Assembly (NCBI RefSeq): GCF_002210225.1 | Contig: NZ_MWUJ01000001.1 | Span: forward strand, 180,380-244,379 | Reading direction: 5' to 3' | DNA: 64,000 nucleotides | Source of the DNA: Geofilum rhodophaeum | GTDB taxonomy: Bacteria > Bacteroidota > Bacteroidia > Bacteroidales > Marinilabiliaceae | In this document: positions 17,522 to 26,219 of the stretch, in pieces | Position numbering within the stretch: the stretch's first letter is position 1 | Layout: each line of letters opens with the position of its first letter | Made by a program: the position numbers and the translations under genes | The notes under the pieces: model-generated | Told to the model about the DNA's origin: nothing | Database searches by the model: none | What the model saw: only the letters and a program-made list of their open reading frames with translations

Positions 17522-19477
17522 TTAGTTCAACATAATCTGTCCACCGGTTACCGGCAGGGCCTGCCCGGTTTCATAGCTTTGCTCAATCAAATAAAGCACC
17601 CCCCGCACCACATCGCGCACGGTACAACCGCGCTGAATGGGGGTCTGACTCAAATAATGGCGGCGTACATCGTCCACCGTTTGGGCACCGGGCACCTTCC
17701 CGGCCTTCAGATACTGCACAAACAATCCGTTTTCGGGATCGCTCCATAGGGGACCGTCGTAAAAGTTGCCGGGGCAAACACTGTTGACTTTGATGCGGTC
17801 GGGGGCCAATTCCAGGGCAAAACTCTGGGTCAGTCCAATCCCCCCGAATTTACCACCGGCATAGGCAAAGTTCTTTTTGCTGCCACTCAGGCCACTCTTG
17901 CTGTTGATCTGAATCACATCGGCCAGATAGTCCTCCTTATATTGGGTCTGAATCTTCATGATGCGCGACACCACCCGGGTACAATAGAAATAAGCGTTGT
18001 AATTGATGCGCGTAACCAGATCGAAAGTCTCCGGGGTCATCTCATCCAGTCCCCCAGCCCGCAAAATGCCCGCATTGCTGATGAAAACATCCACTCCGCC
18101 AAAATGCAATACACTTTGTCGCACCAGATTTTCAATCTGCGCCGTATCGCTCACATCGGTACGCACAAACAAGGCACTGTTGCCACCCTTGCCCCGATTC
18201 AGCGCATCGGCCGTCTCCTGTCCCTTCGCCTCATTAAGGTCGGCCACCACCACATTGGCACCTTCGGCCATCAATTCACGGGCAATGCCTTCGCCAAAGC
18301 CCTGGGCCGCTCCGGTCACAATAATGATACGGTTCTCCACCCTACCGCGCGCTTGTACCGCAGCCACCTGTCGGCGGTAATTTTCCACCTCCCAATTGTC
18401 GATGAAATCAATCTGCGCATCGGTCATAAAATGCGGTCCCCCAAAGGAGCGACTCAGCCAGGAAATCTTTAAGGCATCTTCAAAAACATCAAGAAGAGTG
18501 GCCGCCTGCCGACTGTTGTCGCCCAGGGCCAACAAACCCAGCCCTTTAAGCACTACAATTTTGGGTGCATAACCATGGGCAGAAACAAAAGCCGCCTGCG
18601 CTTCCTTAAACTGCGCTGCGAGCGCCTCGCTGCCCTCCGCATCGAGGTAGAGGTATTTCGATTTGCAATAAACAATGGCATCGGGCGTAAAAGGTTTTGA
18701 CGCTGCTTCAAAGGCAGCAGCACTTCCGGAGAAAGCCGCAATCAGCGCGTTGTTGCGCAGGCGGACCGTCTTCAGCTCCTCCGTGCTGGCCAGCATGCGA
18801 AGGGCCGCTACGGCTTCCTCGGCGTGCTCCGGCAGAGCGGCCTCGCCCTCCGGCAAGGCTTCCTTAACAGCAGCATCAATGGCAGACAGCACTTTTTCAT
18901 AAATGCTACGAATCTCATCGGGCGCGTCCGAAGCCACAAAAATGCCGTGGTTTTGCAACAAAATAACCTTGGGGTCGAAACCCTTTTGCGTCCGGTAAGC
19001 CTTTATGCGCCGGTCCACTTCCTTAAAAAGCACATAACCCGGATCGATGTAGGGAATGTAAAGCGCATCGGCCCCAAAAAGCTCCGGCGTCCGCTGCTCG
19101 GCATCCTGCGCACACATAACGCCATTGACCGCCGTAGGGTGCAAATGCACCACATAACTGTAGCCTATGGCATTGTGCATCGAAGTCTCCACCGATGGCC
19201 GGCGGGTCGGGGTCAAATTGGCCGCGGCCAAATCGTTCTTCACCTGCTCCTCGCGTTCGGCAGCATCGCTGCTGTAATTCTTCTCCGCCATAGCATTGAG
19301 CCGACTTCGGTCGAGTTGCGCAAAGCCCTCCTCGGTAATGGTGGCCAGGGCATGGCCACTGGCCTTCACCCACAAATGCTGCCCATCTTTAAAGGAAGTA
19401 TTTCCTCCTCCGGCAATCACGTATTTTATGTCGCTGCCGTAGAAACGCGACAGCTCCGCTAATTTTTGTACACTCAT
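17522..19477 (-). CDS. Bifunctional class II aldolase / short-chain dehydrogenase (RhaEW type)
   Basis: This 651-residue fusion has an N-terminal class II aldolase (about 1-380, zinc motifs HLHP near 110 and NHG near 175). The C-terminal short-chain dehydrogenase (about 385-651) has TGAAQGFGEG near 387, the NAG motif (SNAGIL), and YAGGK as the catalytic Tyr/Lys near 539. In Bacillus and others such fusions (RhaEW) cleave L-rhamnulose-1-phosphate to DHAP and L-lactaldehyde and oxidise the aldehyde to lactate. That function is inferred here because rhaT, rhaA and rhaB lie in the next operon. It is slightly shorter than many family members (about 690). Confidence 0.85.
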   Translation of the reverse strand: MSVQKLAELSRFYGSDIKYVIAGGGNTSFKDGQHLWVKASGHALATITEEGFAQLDRSRLNAMAEKNYSSDAAEREEQVKNDLAAANLTPTRRPSVETSMHNAIGYSYVVHLHPTAVNGVMCAQDAEQRTPELFGADALYIPYIDPGYVLFKEVDRRIKAYRTQKGFDPKVILLQNHGIFVASDAPDEIRSIYEKVLSAIDAAVKEALPEGEAALPEHAEEAVAALRMLASTEELKTVRLRNNALIAAFSGSAAAFEAASKPFTPDAIVYCKSKYLYLDAEGSEALAAQFKEAQAAFVSAHGYAPKIVVLKGLGLLALGDNSRQAATLLDVFEDALKISWLSRSFGGPHFMTDAQIDFIDNWEVENYRRQVAAVQARGRVENRIIIVTGAAQGFGEGIARELMAEGANVVVADLNEAKGQETADALNRGKGGNSALFVRTDVSDTAQIENLVRQSVLHFGGVDVFISNAGILRAGGLDEMTPETFDLVTRINYNAYFYCTRVVSRIMKIQTQYKEDYLADVIQINSKSGLSGSKKNFAYAGGKFGGIGLTQSFALELAPDRIKVNSVCPGNFYDGPLWSDPENGLFVQYLKAGKVPGAQTVDDVRRHYLSQTPIQRGCTVRDVVRGVLYLIEQSYETGQALPVTGGQIMLN

Positions 19478-19509
19478 AATTTTTCCTTAAGTGGTCGGTG
19501 CGACCAGAA

Positions 19510-20727
19510 TTAAACTTGAGCAAAGAGGGCCTGTCCCAGCAACTCCATCCGCGCCCTTTCGGCAGTACGGGGACGACCATCTTCATCCAGATAGCCTTGC
19601 TCACCCCTTGCGACCAGGTACTGATGAGCAGCCGTCAAAGCCGCCCCTTTCAGGTTGAGCTCCTGCAAGAGCGCCGAGAGGGGCAAGTCCCCACGGGCAC
19701 GCAGCGCAATCGGCTCCATAGCCGGCGTATTGTGCTCCGACCCAAAAGTCACCACAAAGCCCCGCTCGTAAAAATAAGCGGCATATTCTTCCAGCACCTC
19801 CATGCTGTTGCGGGTCGTAATGAACTCCACCGAAGCAAAGCCCCGCTCCTCCAGGTCGCGGGCGGCCTGCTCCTTATCGCCCTCAAAATCGGTAAACAGC
19901 CCCTTGGCATCGTCTGCCAGGAAGGGATAAGTTGGCATACCGCCGGCCTTCAGGATGATTTGTCGGACCGTTTCCATAGCCAGAAAGGCATCGGGTCCCT
20001 CCGGCACAAAGGCCGAACCACCGGACTTCAACAGCCGACCCCGCAGCTCATTTTCCACCGCTGCCGCATCGTCGACGGGCGACTGCAAGGTATGCGGTGC
20101 CAGCAAGCGATCGTAAAAAGCTTTTTGTTCCACAGCACCCGCAAAGCGACGCACTACCTCCAAACGCAGGGCCTTGGCCAGGTGTCGCTCACGCACACTG
20201 CCGTTGGCCAATTCTCTTTCGATATCGGCATAAGAAAGCGCAAAACCCGCATGGGTCTGTGCCAAGACCTCATTCAAACGCGCGCACATTTGCGCCACAT
20301 GTTGGTTCGAGGCCGCCTTAACCCCTTCGAGCTGACCCAGCCAGGGCTGTTCCAGACGCAGCGGGAAATGCAGTCCCTTGCCACTCAGATACACGCGTCC
20401 CGGATTATTGGGATCGTTGGCACGAATGCCGGCATCCTGGAAGGACTGATTCAGACTGATGAATTCGATATTGAAAAGCGGGAAGAGGTGGCGGACTGCG
20501 CACTGCGCAGCCCACTCCTCGTACCCGTCGGTACTGTAAAAATCATTGATGCCGACCACCTTTACCCCCTCGGCCACCGCCCGGTCCAACGCATCGGCAA
20601 TGGACGTAAAGGCACTGAACGAATAAGGCGTGTGCAGGTGGGCATTGACCGGGTAAACCGGCAAGTCTTGCCCCTGCACCGATTCAAGGAGTACTTCGGG
20701 ATCGGCAAACTGTTTGTAAAACGACAT
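19510..20727 (-). CDS. PHP-domain protein of unknown substrate
   Basis: The 405-residue protein opens with a PHP-like metal site, NAHLHTPYSFSAF (HxH near residue 28-30), followed by VVGINDFYST where PHP enzymes usually have TDH. It continues with LFNIEFISL and, much later, VTFGSEHNTPAMEP (near 327). PHP proteins are metal-dependent phosphoesterases or hydrolases. The middle 200 residues do not suggest a polymerase or histidinol phosphatase. It sits between the fused E1 and RhaEW genes with 30-32 bp gaps, so it is part of one pathway, perhaps removing phosphate from a sugar or aldehyde intermediate. That role is a guess. Confidence 0.75.
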   Translation of the reverse strand: MSFYKQFADPEVLLESVQGQDLPVYPVNAHLHTPYSFSAFTSIADALDRAVAEGVKVVGINDFYSTDGYEEWAAQCAVRHLFPLFNIEFISLNQSFQDAGIRANDPNNPGRVYLSGKGLHFPLRLEQPWLGQLEGVKAASNQHVAQMCARLNEVLAQTHAGFALSYADIERELANGSVRERHLAKALRLEVVRRFAGAVEQKAFYDRLLAPHTLQSPVDDAAAVENELRGRLLKSGGSAFVPEGPDAFLAMETVRQIILKAGGMPTYPFLADDAKGLFTDFEGDKEQAARDLEERGFASVEFITTRNSMEVLEEYAAYFYERGFVVTFGSEHNTPAMEPIALRARGDLPLSALLQELNLKGAALTAAHQYLVARGEQGYLDEDGRPRTAERARMELLGQALFAQV

Positions 20728-20757
20728 AAGTCTGGTGCTTAAAAAATGAAACCTTGT

Positions 20758-23226
20758 TTACACGCCCCATTTGGAGCGACGAATTTGTTCGGCATCGCTG
20801 AAGTTACTCTTGCAGGTATGACCCGCCAGAGGCAGCAGCTTCTCGTGAATGATGTCGATGAACCAATCGGCCTGCGGGAAGAAGGCCTCTTCCAGCTCAT
20901 AGGCAGGTGTAATCCAGTTTCGTGAACCCAACACCACCGGAGGCGCATCCAGATAATCGAAAGCCAGCTCTCCAATATTGCGGGCCAAATCGTTGAGGAA
21001 GGACCCCCTGGCCGTAGCGTCGCCCGAAACAATGATGCGACCGGTTTTCTTTACCGACTCAATTACAGGCTCATAATTAAAGGGCACCAAAGTGCGCGCA
21101 TCGATCACCTCAGCCGAAAGACCATATTTCTCTTCCAAATCCTTAGCCGCATCCAAGGCACGGTACAAGGTGGCTCCAATGGTTAAAATGGTCACATCCT
21201 TACCGGCACGTTTCACATCGGGCTCACCCAAAGGGATCTCGTAATAACCCTCAGGCACCCCGCCATCGTGGAATTGCTCCCCAATGTCGTAAATGCGCTG
21301 ACTCTCAAAGAAAATCACCGGATCGGTTCCTTGCAGGGCGGTATTCATCAAACCTTTGGCATCGTAGGGCGTTACCGGGAAAACCACCTTGAGGCCCGGG
21401 ATATGCGCCACCAACGAAGTCCAGTCCTGACTGTGCTGCGCCCCATATTTAGAACCCACGGAGACACGCATCACCACGGGCATTTTCAATACATTTCCAC
21501 TCATAGCCTGCCACTTGGGCAGCTGGTTAAACACCTCATCACCACTGCGGCCCAGAAAGTCGCAATACATGATCTCCGGCACTACGCGACCACCACACAT
21601 GGCGTAACCAATGGCCGTACCCACAATGGCTGCTTCTGCAATGGGTGAGTTGAACAAACGGTTGTAGGGCAAAGCCTCCGTCAACCCCCGATACACCGCA
21701 AAGGCACCGCCCCAGTCGCGGTTCTCCTCTCCGTAGGCAATCAGCGAAGGATCTTTGTAAAAACGATCCACGATGGCCTCAAAAAGACCGTCGCGCAACT
21801 GGTACTGCTTCATCTTACTAAAGGGCTTGCCGTCCTTATCAAAGGCAAAGCGCTCCTTGGTCTTCAGTTGCTTCACCCGGGGATTCTCTTCCATGGGGTG
21901 ATTCACCTCAGGCTTTCCGGGCAACATTGCATCTACCGATTCGTTGGAGAACATCATCTCACCAATCAATTCGGGGTGCTTTTCCACATCCATCAAAGGA
22001 GAGATTTCCGGATCGATGGACAACTTAAACATGTCGAAAATCACCGAACGCACCTCTTCCGAAATGGCATCGAGGTCTTTTTCGCCGACCACACCGGCAT
22101 CCACGAGCTGCTGACCGTAGCCCACGATGCTGTCGTGCGACTGCCAGGCCTCTACTTCTTCCTTGCTGCGGTACGAGGAGGCATCGGATGGTGAGTGCCC
22201 CGAGTAACGGTAGGTCAATACCTCGAGCAGCACGGGACCTTTTTTATCTTCGATCACCTTGCGCTTGCGGCGGTAGGCATCAATCACGGCCAGCGGATTG
22301 TAACCGTCCACCCGCTCGGCGTGCATCTGGTCTTCGTTGACCCCGGCACCCACACGGGCAGCCATGCCATAACCCATCGTCTCGCCACAGGTCTGTCCAC
22401 CCATGCCGTACTGGTTGTTCATCACGTTAAAAATGACGGGCAGACCACCCTTCATATCGCCTTCCCATAGCTGGGCAAACTGGTCCATGGCCGCAAAGGT
22501 AATGCCTTCCCAAACGGGACCGCAGGCCATGGAGGCGTCGCCAATATTGGCCACCACCAGACCGGGCTTCCGGTTCACCTTTTTAAAGAGGGCTGCACCC
22601 ACGGCAATGTCGCCACTACCGCCTACAATGGCGTTGTTGGGATATACGCCAAAGGGCGTAAAGAAGGCGTGCATACTGCCGCCCAGACCTTTATTAAATC
22701 CGGTTTCACGTGCAAAAATCTCGGCCAGGGTACCGTAAATCAGGAAACGACGCCCCAACTCCTTGGCCGAACCTTTAAATCCCTTTTTCACCACCTCCAG
22801 CGTAGAACCGTTGAAAAAGGTGTCCATGATGTGATTCAGCTCCTTGTCGGCCAGCTTATCGATGGCACTCAAACCCTTGGCCAGAATTTCACCGTGACTC
22901 CTGTGGGAGCCAAAAATAAAGTCGTCGACGGTCAAGGTAAAGGCCATACCCACCGCAGCGGCTTCCTGACCGATGGAAAGGTGGGCGGGACCGGGGTGGT
23001 TGTACGCTACCCCATTGTACTCGCCGGTGGTCTTTATCAGGTTAAGCATGGTTTCGAACTCACGAATCACCACCATATCGTGGTAAATACGTACCAGTTC
23101 GTCCTTGCTGAAATTTTTCAGCTCATCCTTTACCGTTTTGTTGTATTGGTTTACGGGAATGGGCTTAAGCTTTAAGCTGCTTGCTTTGCGGGACTCCTTA
23201 GGGTCCAAAAATTGAATCTTAGGCAT
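20758..23226 (-). CDS. Fused E1 alpha-beta component of a 2-oxo acid dehydrogenase complex
   Basis: The 822-residue thiamine-diphosphate enzyme joins an E1-alpha-like half (about 40-420) to an E1-beta-like half (about 478-800). The alpha half shows SHRSHGEILAKG, GKGL-like GLGGSMH and the ThDP motif as GDA near 228 to NN near 267, with an insert making the spacing longer than usual. The beta half shows YGEENRDWGGAF, the FNSPIAEAAIVG cofactor-glutamate region and HSQDWTSL. E1 decarboxylates a 2-oxo acid and hands the acyl group to lipoyl-E2. The substrate (pyruvate, branched-chain or acetoin-like) cannot be set by eye. It follows the E3 gene by 40 bp. Confidence 0.9.
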   Translation of the reverse strand: MPKIQFLDPKESRKASSLKLKPIPVNQYNKTVKDELKNFSKDELVRIYHDMVVIREFETMLNLIKTTGEYNGVAYNHPGPAHLSIGQEAAAVGMAFTLTVDDFIFGSHRSHGEILAKGLSAIDKLADKELNHIMDTFFNGSTLEVVKKGFKGSAKELGRRFLIYGTLAEIFARETGFNKGLGGSMHAFFTPFGVYPNNAIVGGSGDIAVGAALFKKVNRKPGLVVANIGDASMACGPVWEGITFAAMDQFAQLWEGDMKGGLPVIFNVMNNQYGMGGQTCGETMGYGMAARVGAGVNEDQMHAERVDGYNPLAVIDAYRRKRKVIEDKKGPVLLEVLTYRYSGHSPSDASSYRSKEEVEAWQSHDSIVGYGQQLVDAGVVGEKDLDAISEEVRSVIFDMFKLSIDPEISPLMDVEKHPELIGEMMFSNESVDAMLPGKPEVNHPMEENPRVKQLKTKERFAFDKDGKPFSKMKQYQLRDGLFEAIVDRFYKDPSLIAYGEENRDWGGAFAVYRGLTEALPYNRLFNSPIAEAAIVGTAIGYAMCGGRVVPEIMYCDFLGRSGDEVFNQLPKWQAMSGNVLKMPVVMRVSVGSKYGAQHSQDWTSLVAHIPGLKVVFPVTPYDAKGLMNTALQGTDPVIFFESQRIYDIGEQFHDGGVPEGYYEIPLGEPDVKRAGKDVTILTIGATLYRALDAAKDLEEKYGLSAEVIDARTLVPFNYEPVIESVKKTGRIIVSGDATARGSFLNDLARNIGELAFDYLDAPPVVLGSRNWITPAYELEEAFFPQADWFIDIIHEKLLPLAGHTCKSNFSDAEQIRRSKWGV

Positions 23227-23266
23227 ATTGTAGTTTTTTGTATGCGTTGTTTAGCGGCAGGGCCGA

Positions 23267-24622
23267 CTAAAAGGCAAATAGGTTTTCTTTAAATATCTCG
23301 GATACGGTGGGGTGCGGAAAAACCACTTCTTCCAATTCCTTCAGGGTCATTTCCTGCTCAATGGCCATGGCCGCCCCGTAAATCATCTCACTGGATGGAT
23401 TCCCCAGCATGTGTACCCCCAGCACTTCGTTGTGCGTGGCACCCACCAGTACCTTGCAGAGTCCGCTGCCGCCTTCGTTTTCGGCGACAAAGCGACCGGC
23501 ATAGGCCATGGGGAGACTGGCCAGCTTGTAGTCGATGCCCTTGGCTTTGGCCGCCTCCTCGGTAAGTCCCACCCCCGAAAACTCGGGATTGGTGTACACC
23601 ACAGCGGGAATGGCATGATAACGCATGCGGTCCTTACGACCGGTTAAATTATTCACCACCACCTCGCCTTCGCGACTGGCGGTATGGGCCAGCAAAGAGA
23701 AACCGGTAACATCGCCGGCCGCATAAACATTGGGAATGTTGGTGCGCATGCGCGCATCCACCTTAATGCCGCCTTTGAACAATTCCACACCAATATTCTC
23801 CAGTCCGATACCGCTCACGTTGGGTCTGCGCCCAACGCTCACCAACACCTTGCTGCCGCTGACGCTTTGCGTTTTTCCATCCTGCTCAAACTGCACTTCA
23901 CCTCCATTTACCGCAGTCACCCGCGCCTTCAAATGGAAGTCCACCCCCTTTTTCTCCAACACCTTGCGCAGCATGGCACTCATTTCGGGATCCATGCCGG
24001 TCAATATCTCGGGCAGCATTTCAATGACCGTCACACGGGTACCGAGACTGCTGAAAAAGCTGGCAAACTCGGTGCCAATGACTCCGCCGCCAATAACCAC
24101 GAGCGACTCGGGCAAGTCCTTGAGTGCTAAAATCTCACGGTTGGTTACCACCACCTCGCCGGCCTCCCGAAGTCCTGGAATGGGCGGAACCACGGCTTCA
24201 GATCCGGTGCAAATCAGCACATCCTTTGCCGCGTACACCTGTCCGTCGGCCTCCATTTCCACACCCGAGGCACTGCGCCGCTGAATCACCGCTCTGGCGT
24301 TGATGGTCTCCACTTTGTGGCCCTTCATTTTGGCCGCAATGCCGCCCACCAACTTACGAACCACCTTGGCCTTACGGCTCATCATCTTTCCAAAATCGAA
24401 AGTAACTTCCTGGGCGCTGATGCCGTACTTCTCCCCGCCTTTGGCGTTGTCGTACAACTTGGCACTGTACAACAGGGTTTTGGTGGGAATGCAACCCTCG
24501 TTGAGACAAACGCCTCCGAGGTCTTTCTGCTCAAACAAAAGGACTTTAAGTCCTTTTGCAGCTGCGCGTTCCGCAGCAACATATCCGGCGGGTCCACCGC
24601 CTATAATGGCTAAATCATGCAT
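23267..24622 (-). CDS. lpdA: Dihydrolipoyl dehydrogenase (E3), operon-linked copy
   Basis: The 451-residue flavoprotein reoxidises the dihydrolipoyl group of the complex with NAD. It shows the FAD motif IIGGGPAGYVAAERA, redox-active C39/C44 (GGVCLNEGCIPTK), the NAD motif VVIGGGVIGTEFASFF and the interface motif with catalytic HPT (FPHPTVSE). It lies 20 bp after the E2 gene. A second, distinct copy is at 62238-63635, so this one is probably dedicated to the operon's complex. Confidence 0.95.
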   Translation of the reverse strand: MHDLAIIGGGPAGYVAAERAAAKGLKVLLFEQKDLGGVCLNEGCIPTKTLLYSAKLYDNAKGGEKYGISAQEVTFDFGKMMSRKAKVVRKLVGGIAAKMKGHKVETINARAVIQRRSASGVEMEADGQVYAAKDVLICTGSEAVVPPIPGLREAGEVVVTNREILALKDLPESLVVIGGGVIGTEFASFFSSLGTRVTVIEMLPEILTGMDPEMSAMLRKVLEKKGVDFHLKARVTAVNGGEVQFEQDGKTQSVSGSKVLVSVGRRPNVSGIGLENIGVELFKGGIKVDARMRTNIPNVYAAGDVTGFSLLAHTASREGEVVVNNLTGRKDRMRYHAIPAVVYTNPEFSGVGLTEEAAKAKGIDYKLASLPMAYAGRFVAENEGGSGLCKVLVGATHNEVLGVHMLGNPSSEMIYGAAMAIEQEMTLKELEEVVFPHPTVSEIFKENLFAF

Positions 24623-24642
24623 AGTCTTCTTGCTTAGGGCAT

Positions 24643-26001
24643 CTAAATTTCAAAATCCAGGGCTTCAATCTCCAGGGCCACCTGCTTAACAAAGCGCGTA
24701 GCCTCTCCCCCGTCGAGGGCACGGTGGTCGTAGGTGAGACTCAAACCCAAATAGGGAACAAAGCCATAAACACCGTCGCCCAAATCCTTGGGTCGGGGAA
24801 CAATGGTGTTGACGCCCAAGATGGCCACCTGAGGCAGGTTGATTACCGGGGTAAACATTTCCACGCCGTAAGCTCCCAAATTGGAAACGGTGAAAGATGC
24901 CGCATCGGAAGCCAGCAGCTCAGGATCCACGTTGCCTTTACGACAGGCAGCAGCCAGCTCCTTAAACTGATTGGCCAGACCCTGAATGGACAAATCATCG
25001 GCATTTTTCACCACCGGAACCATCAGTCCACGGTCGGTATCCACCGCCAGACCAAAATGCACCTTGTTGTAATATTTCATTTGGTCGCCCATGAAGTGGG
25101 CATTGACCTGCGGGAATTTCTTTAAAGCCTTTATGGTGGCAAAGCAAACCATATCGTTGAGGGTGATGTTGGTCGGGTAGCCTTTATCTACCGCTGCCTT
25201 TACCTTTTTACGCAAGGCCAGCAAACCACGGGCATCGGCACCCAAATGGTGGGTCAACTGGGCCGAATTCTGTAAGGAAGCATGCATGGCCTTGGCAATG
25301 AGCTTGCGCATATTGGTCAGGGGCTTCATTTCAAAGTCGCTGCCGTAAACGGGATTGCCGGCAGCCACATCTTTAGCGGTGAGGGCACCACCCAAACCGC
25401 TGCCTTCGGCAGGTCGTGCAGCCCCGTCCTGAGCCAGCACTTCGCGGGCCAGGGGCGTAACGCGCCCCTGCTTTTCGGCAGCTGCGGCCACGTCTCGTTC
25501 AATCACGCGGCCACCGGGACCGCTGCCACTGAGCGCTGCGGCATCTACGCCTTTGCTCTGGGCCAAAGACCGGGCCCGGGGCGATACGCCTTTGGCGCTC
25601 CCGGCAGCAGACGGTGCTGCAGCGGGAATCGGGTCGACCGATGCAGCCACTGCAGGCGCTTCCCTTTTCACCTCGGGGGCCGGAGCTGCAGGTGCAGATG
25701 CAGGGACTGCAACCTCGGCCGAAGCCGCATCGGCACCGGGACGAAAGGCCTCCGCATCTTCGCCTTCGGCACCCAGCACACACACATTGGTCAATACGGG
25801 CACCTCATCGCCCTCCTTAAAAAACACCTCCAACAATACACCGTCTTCGGGTGCCTCCTCTTCAAAAGAGGCTTTATCGGTCTCGTAGGCAAAAAGAATC
25901 TCGCCCTTCTTAACCGCGTCTCCTTTTTTCTTATTCAACTCGGTGATGATGCAACTCTCCACCGACTGCCCCTGTTTGGGCATTATTACAACTGTAGCCA
26001 T
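24643..26001 (-). CDS. Dihydrolipoamide acyltransferase (E2) with two E3-binding domains
   Basis: The 452-residue core protein has one lipoyl domain (lipoyl Lys 43 in ETDKASFE) and an Ala/Pro linker. Two peripheral-subunit-binding-like domains follow: one near 138-175 (VSPRARSLAQ...GPGGRVIERDV) and one near 180-215 (VTPLAREVLAQ...GLGGALTAKDV). The catalytic domain ends in YDHRALDGGEA near 423. Most E2 proteins have one such binding domain. It is the first gene of the operon, reading away from a divergent GntR repressor, with promoter and operator directly upstream. Confidence 0.92.
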   Translation of the reverse strand: MATVVIMPKQGQSVESCIITELNKKKGDAVKKGEILFAYETDKASFEEEAPEDGVLLEVFFKEGDEVPVLTNVCVLGAEGEDAEAFRPGADAASAEVAVPASAPAAPAPEVKREAPAVAASVDPIPAAAPSAAGSAKGVSPRARSLAQSKGVDAAALSGSGPGGRVIERDVAAAAEKQGRVTPLAREVLAQDGAARPAEGSGLGGALTAKDVAAGNPVYGSDFEMKPLTNMRKLIAKAMHASLQNSAQLTHHLGADARGLLALRKKVKAAVDKGYPTNITLNDMVCFATIKALKKFPQVNAHFMGDQMKYYNKVHFGLAVDTDRGLMVPVVKNADDLSIQGLANQFKELAAACRKGNVDPELLASDAASFTVSNLGAYGVEMFTPVINLPQVAILGVNTIVPRPKDLGDGVYGFVPYLGLSLTYDHRALDGGEATRFVKQVALEIEALDFEI

Positions 26002-26021
26002 AGTTTAAGTATTATAGGCAC

Positions 26022-26053
26022 CAAAGATAAAAACAAAGACTTGTAAATACAAG
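26022..26053 (-). promoter_or_regulatory. E2 operon promoter with overlapping GntR-type palindrome
   Basis: On the minus strand -33 TTG (26052-26050) and -7 TATCTTTG (26029-26022) are 20 bp apart. The palindrome CTTGTA-TT-TACAAG (26053-26040) covers the -33 element. It has the GT-N-TA-AC flavour of HutC/FadR family operators, so the divergent regulator probably represses here by blocking sigma factor. Confidence 0.75.
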
Positions 26054-26172
26054 CCAAAGGTAAAAAAATGTTTCCCTTCCTGACGACCAGAAACTTGCCC
26101 AACATCCCGGGCAAAAAGACTGCATCGGTTTACTTTGCCAACTATACAGGACGCCCATATCGAAAATTTTAA

Positions 26173-26180
26173 TACTTTTG
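26173..26180 (+). promoter_or_regulatory. Candidate -7 element of the gntR-type gene
   Basis: TACTTTTG fits TAnnTTTG and lies 40 bp before the start codon. No TTG is found at the expected -33 distance, so this is weaker than the divergent promoter. Confidence 0.45.
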
Positions 26181-26219
26181 TGTAAGCCTTAGTTTTACCC
26201 CCAAGAAGCAAGAATAATC

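Noticed and set aside
19498..20742. Open frame of 414 codons on the plus strand opposite the PHP gene
   Set aside because: The minus-strand PHP protein shows family motifs and fits the operon. The plus frame has none.
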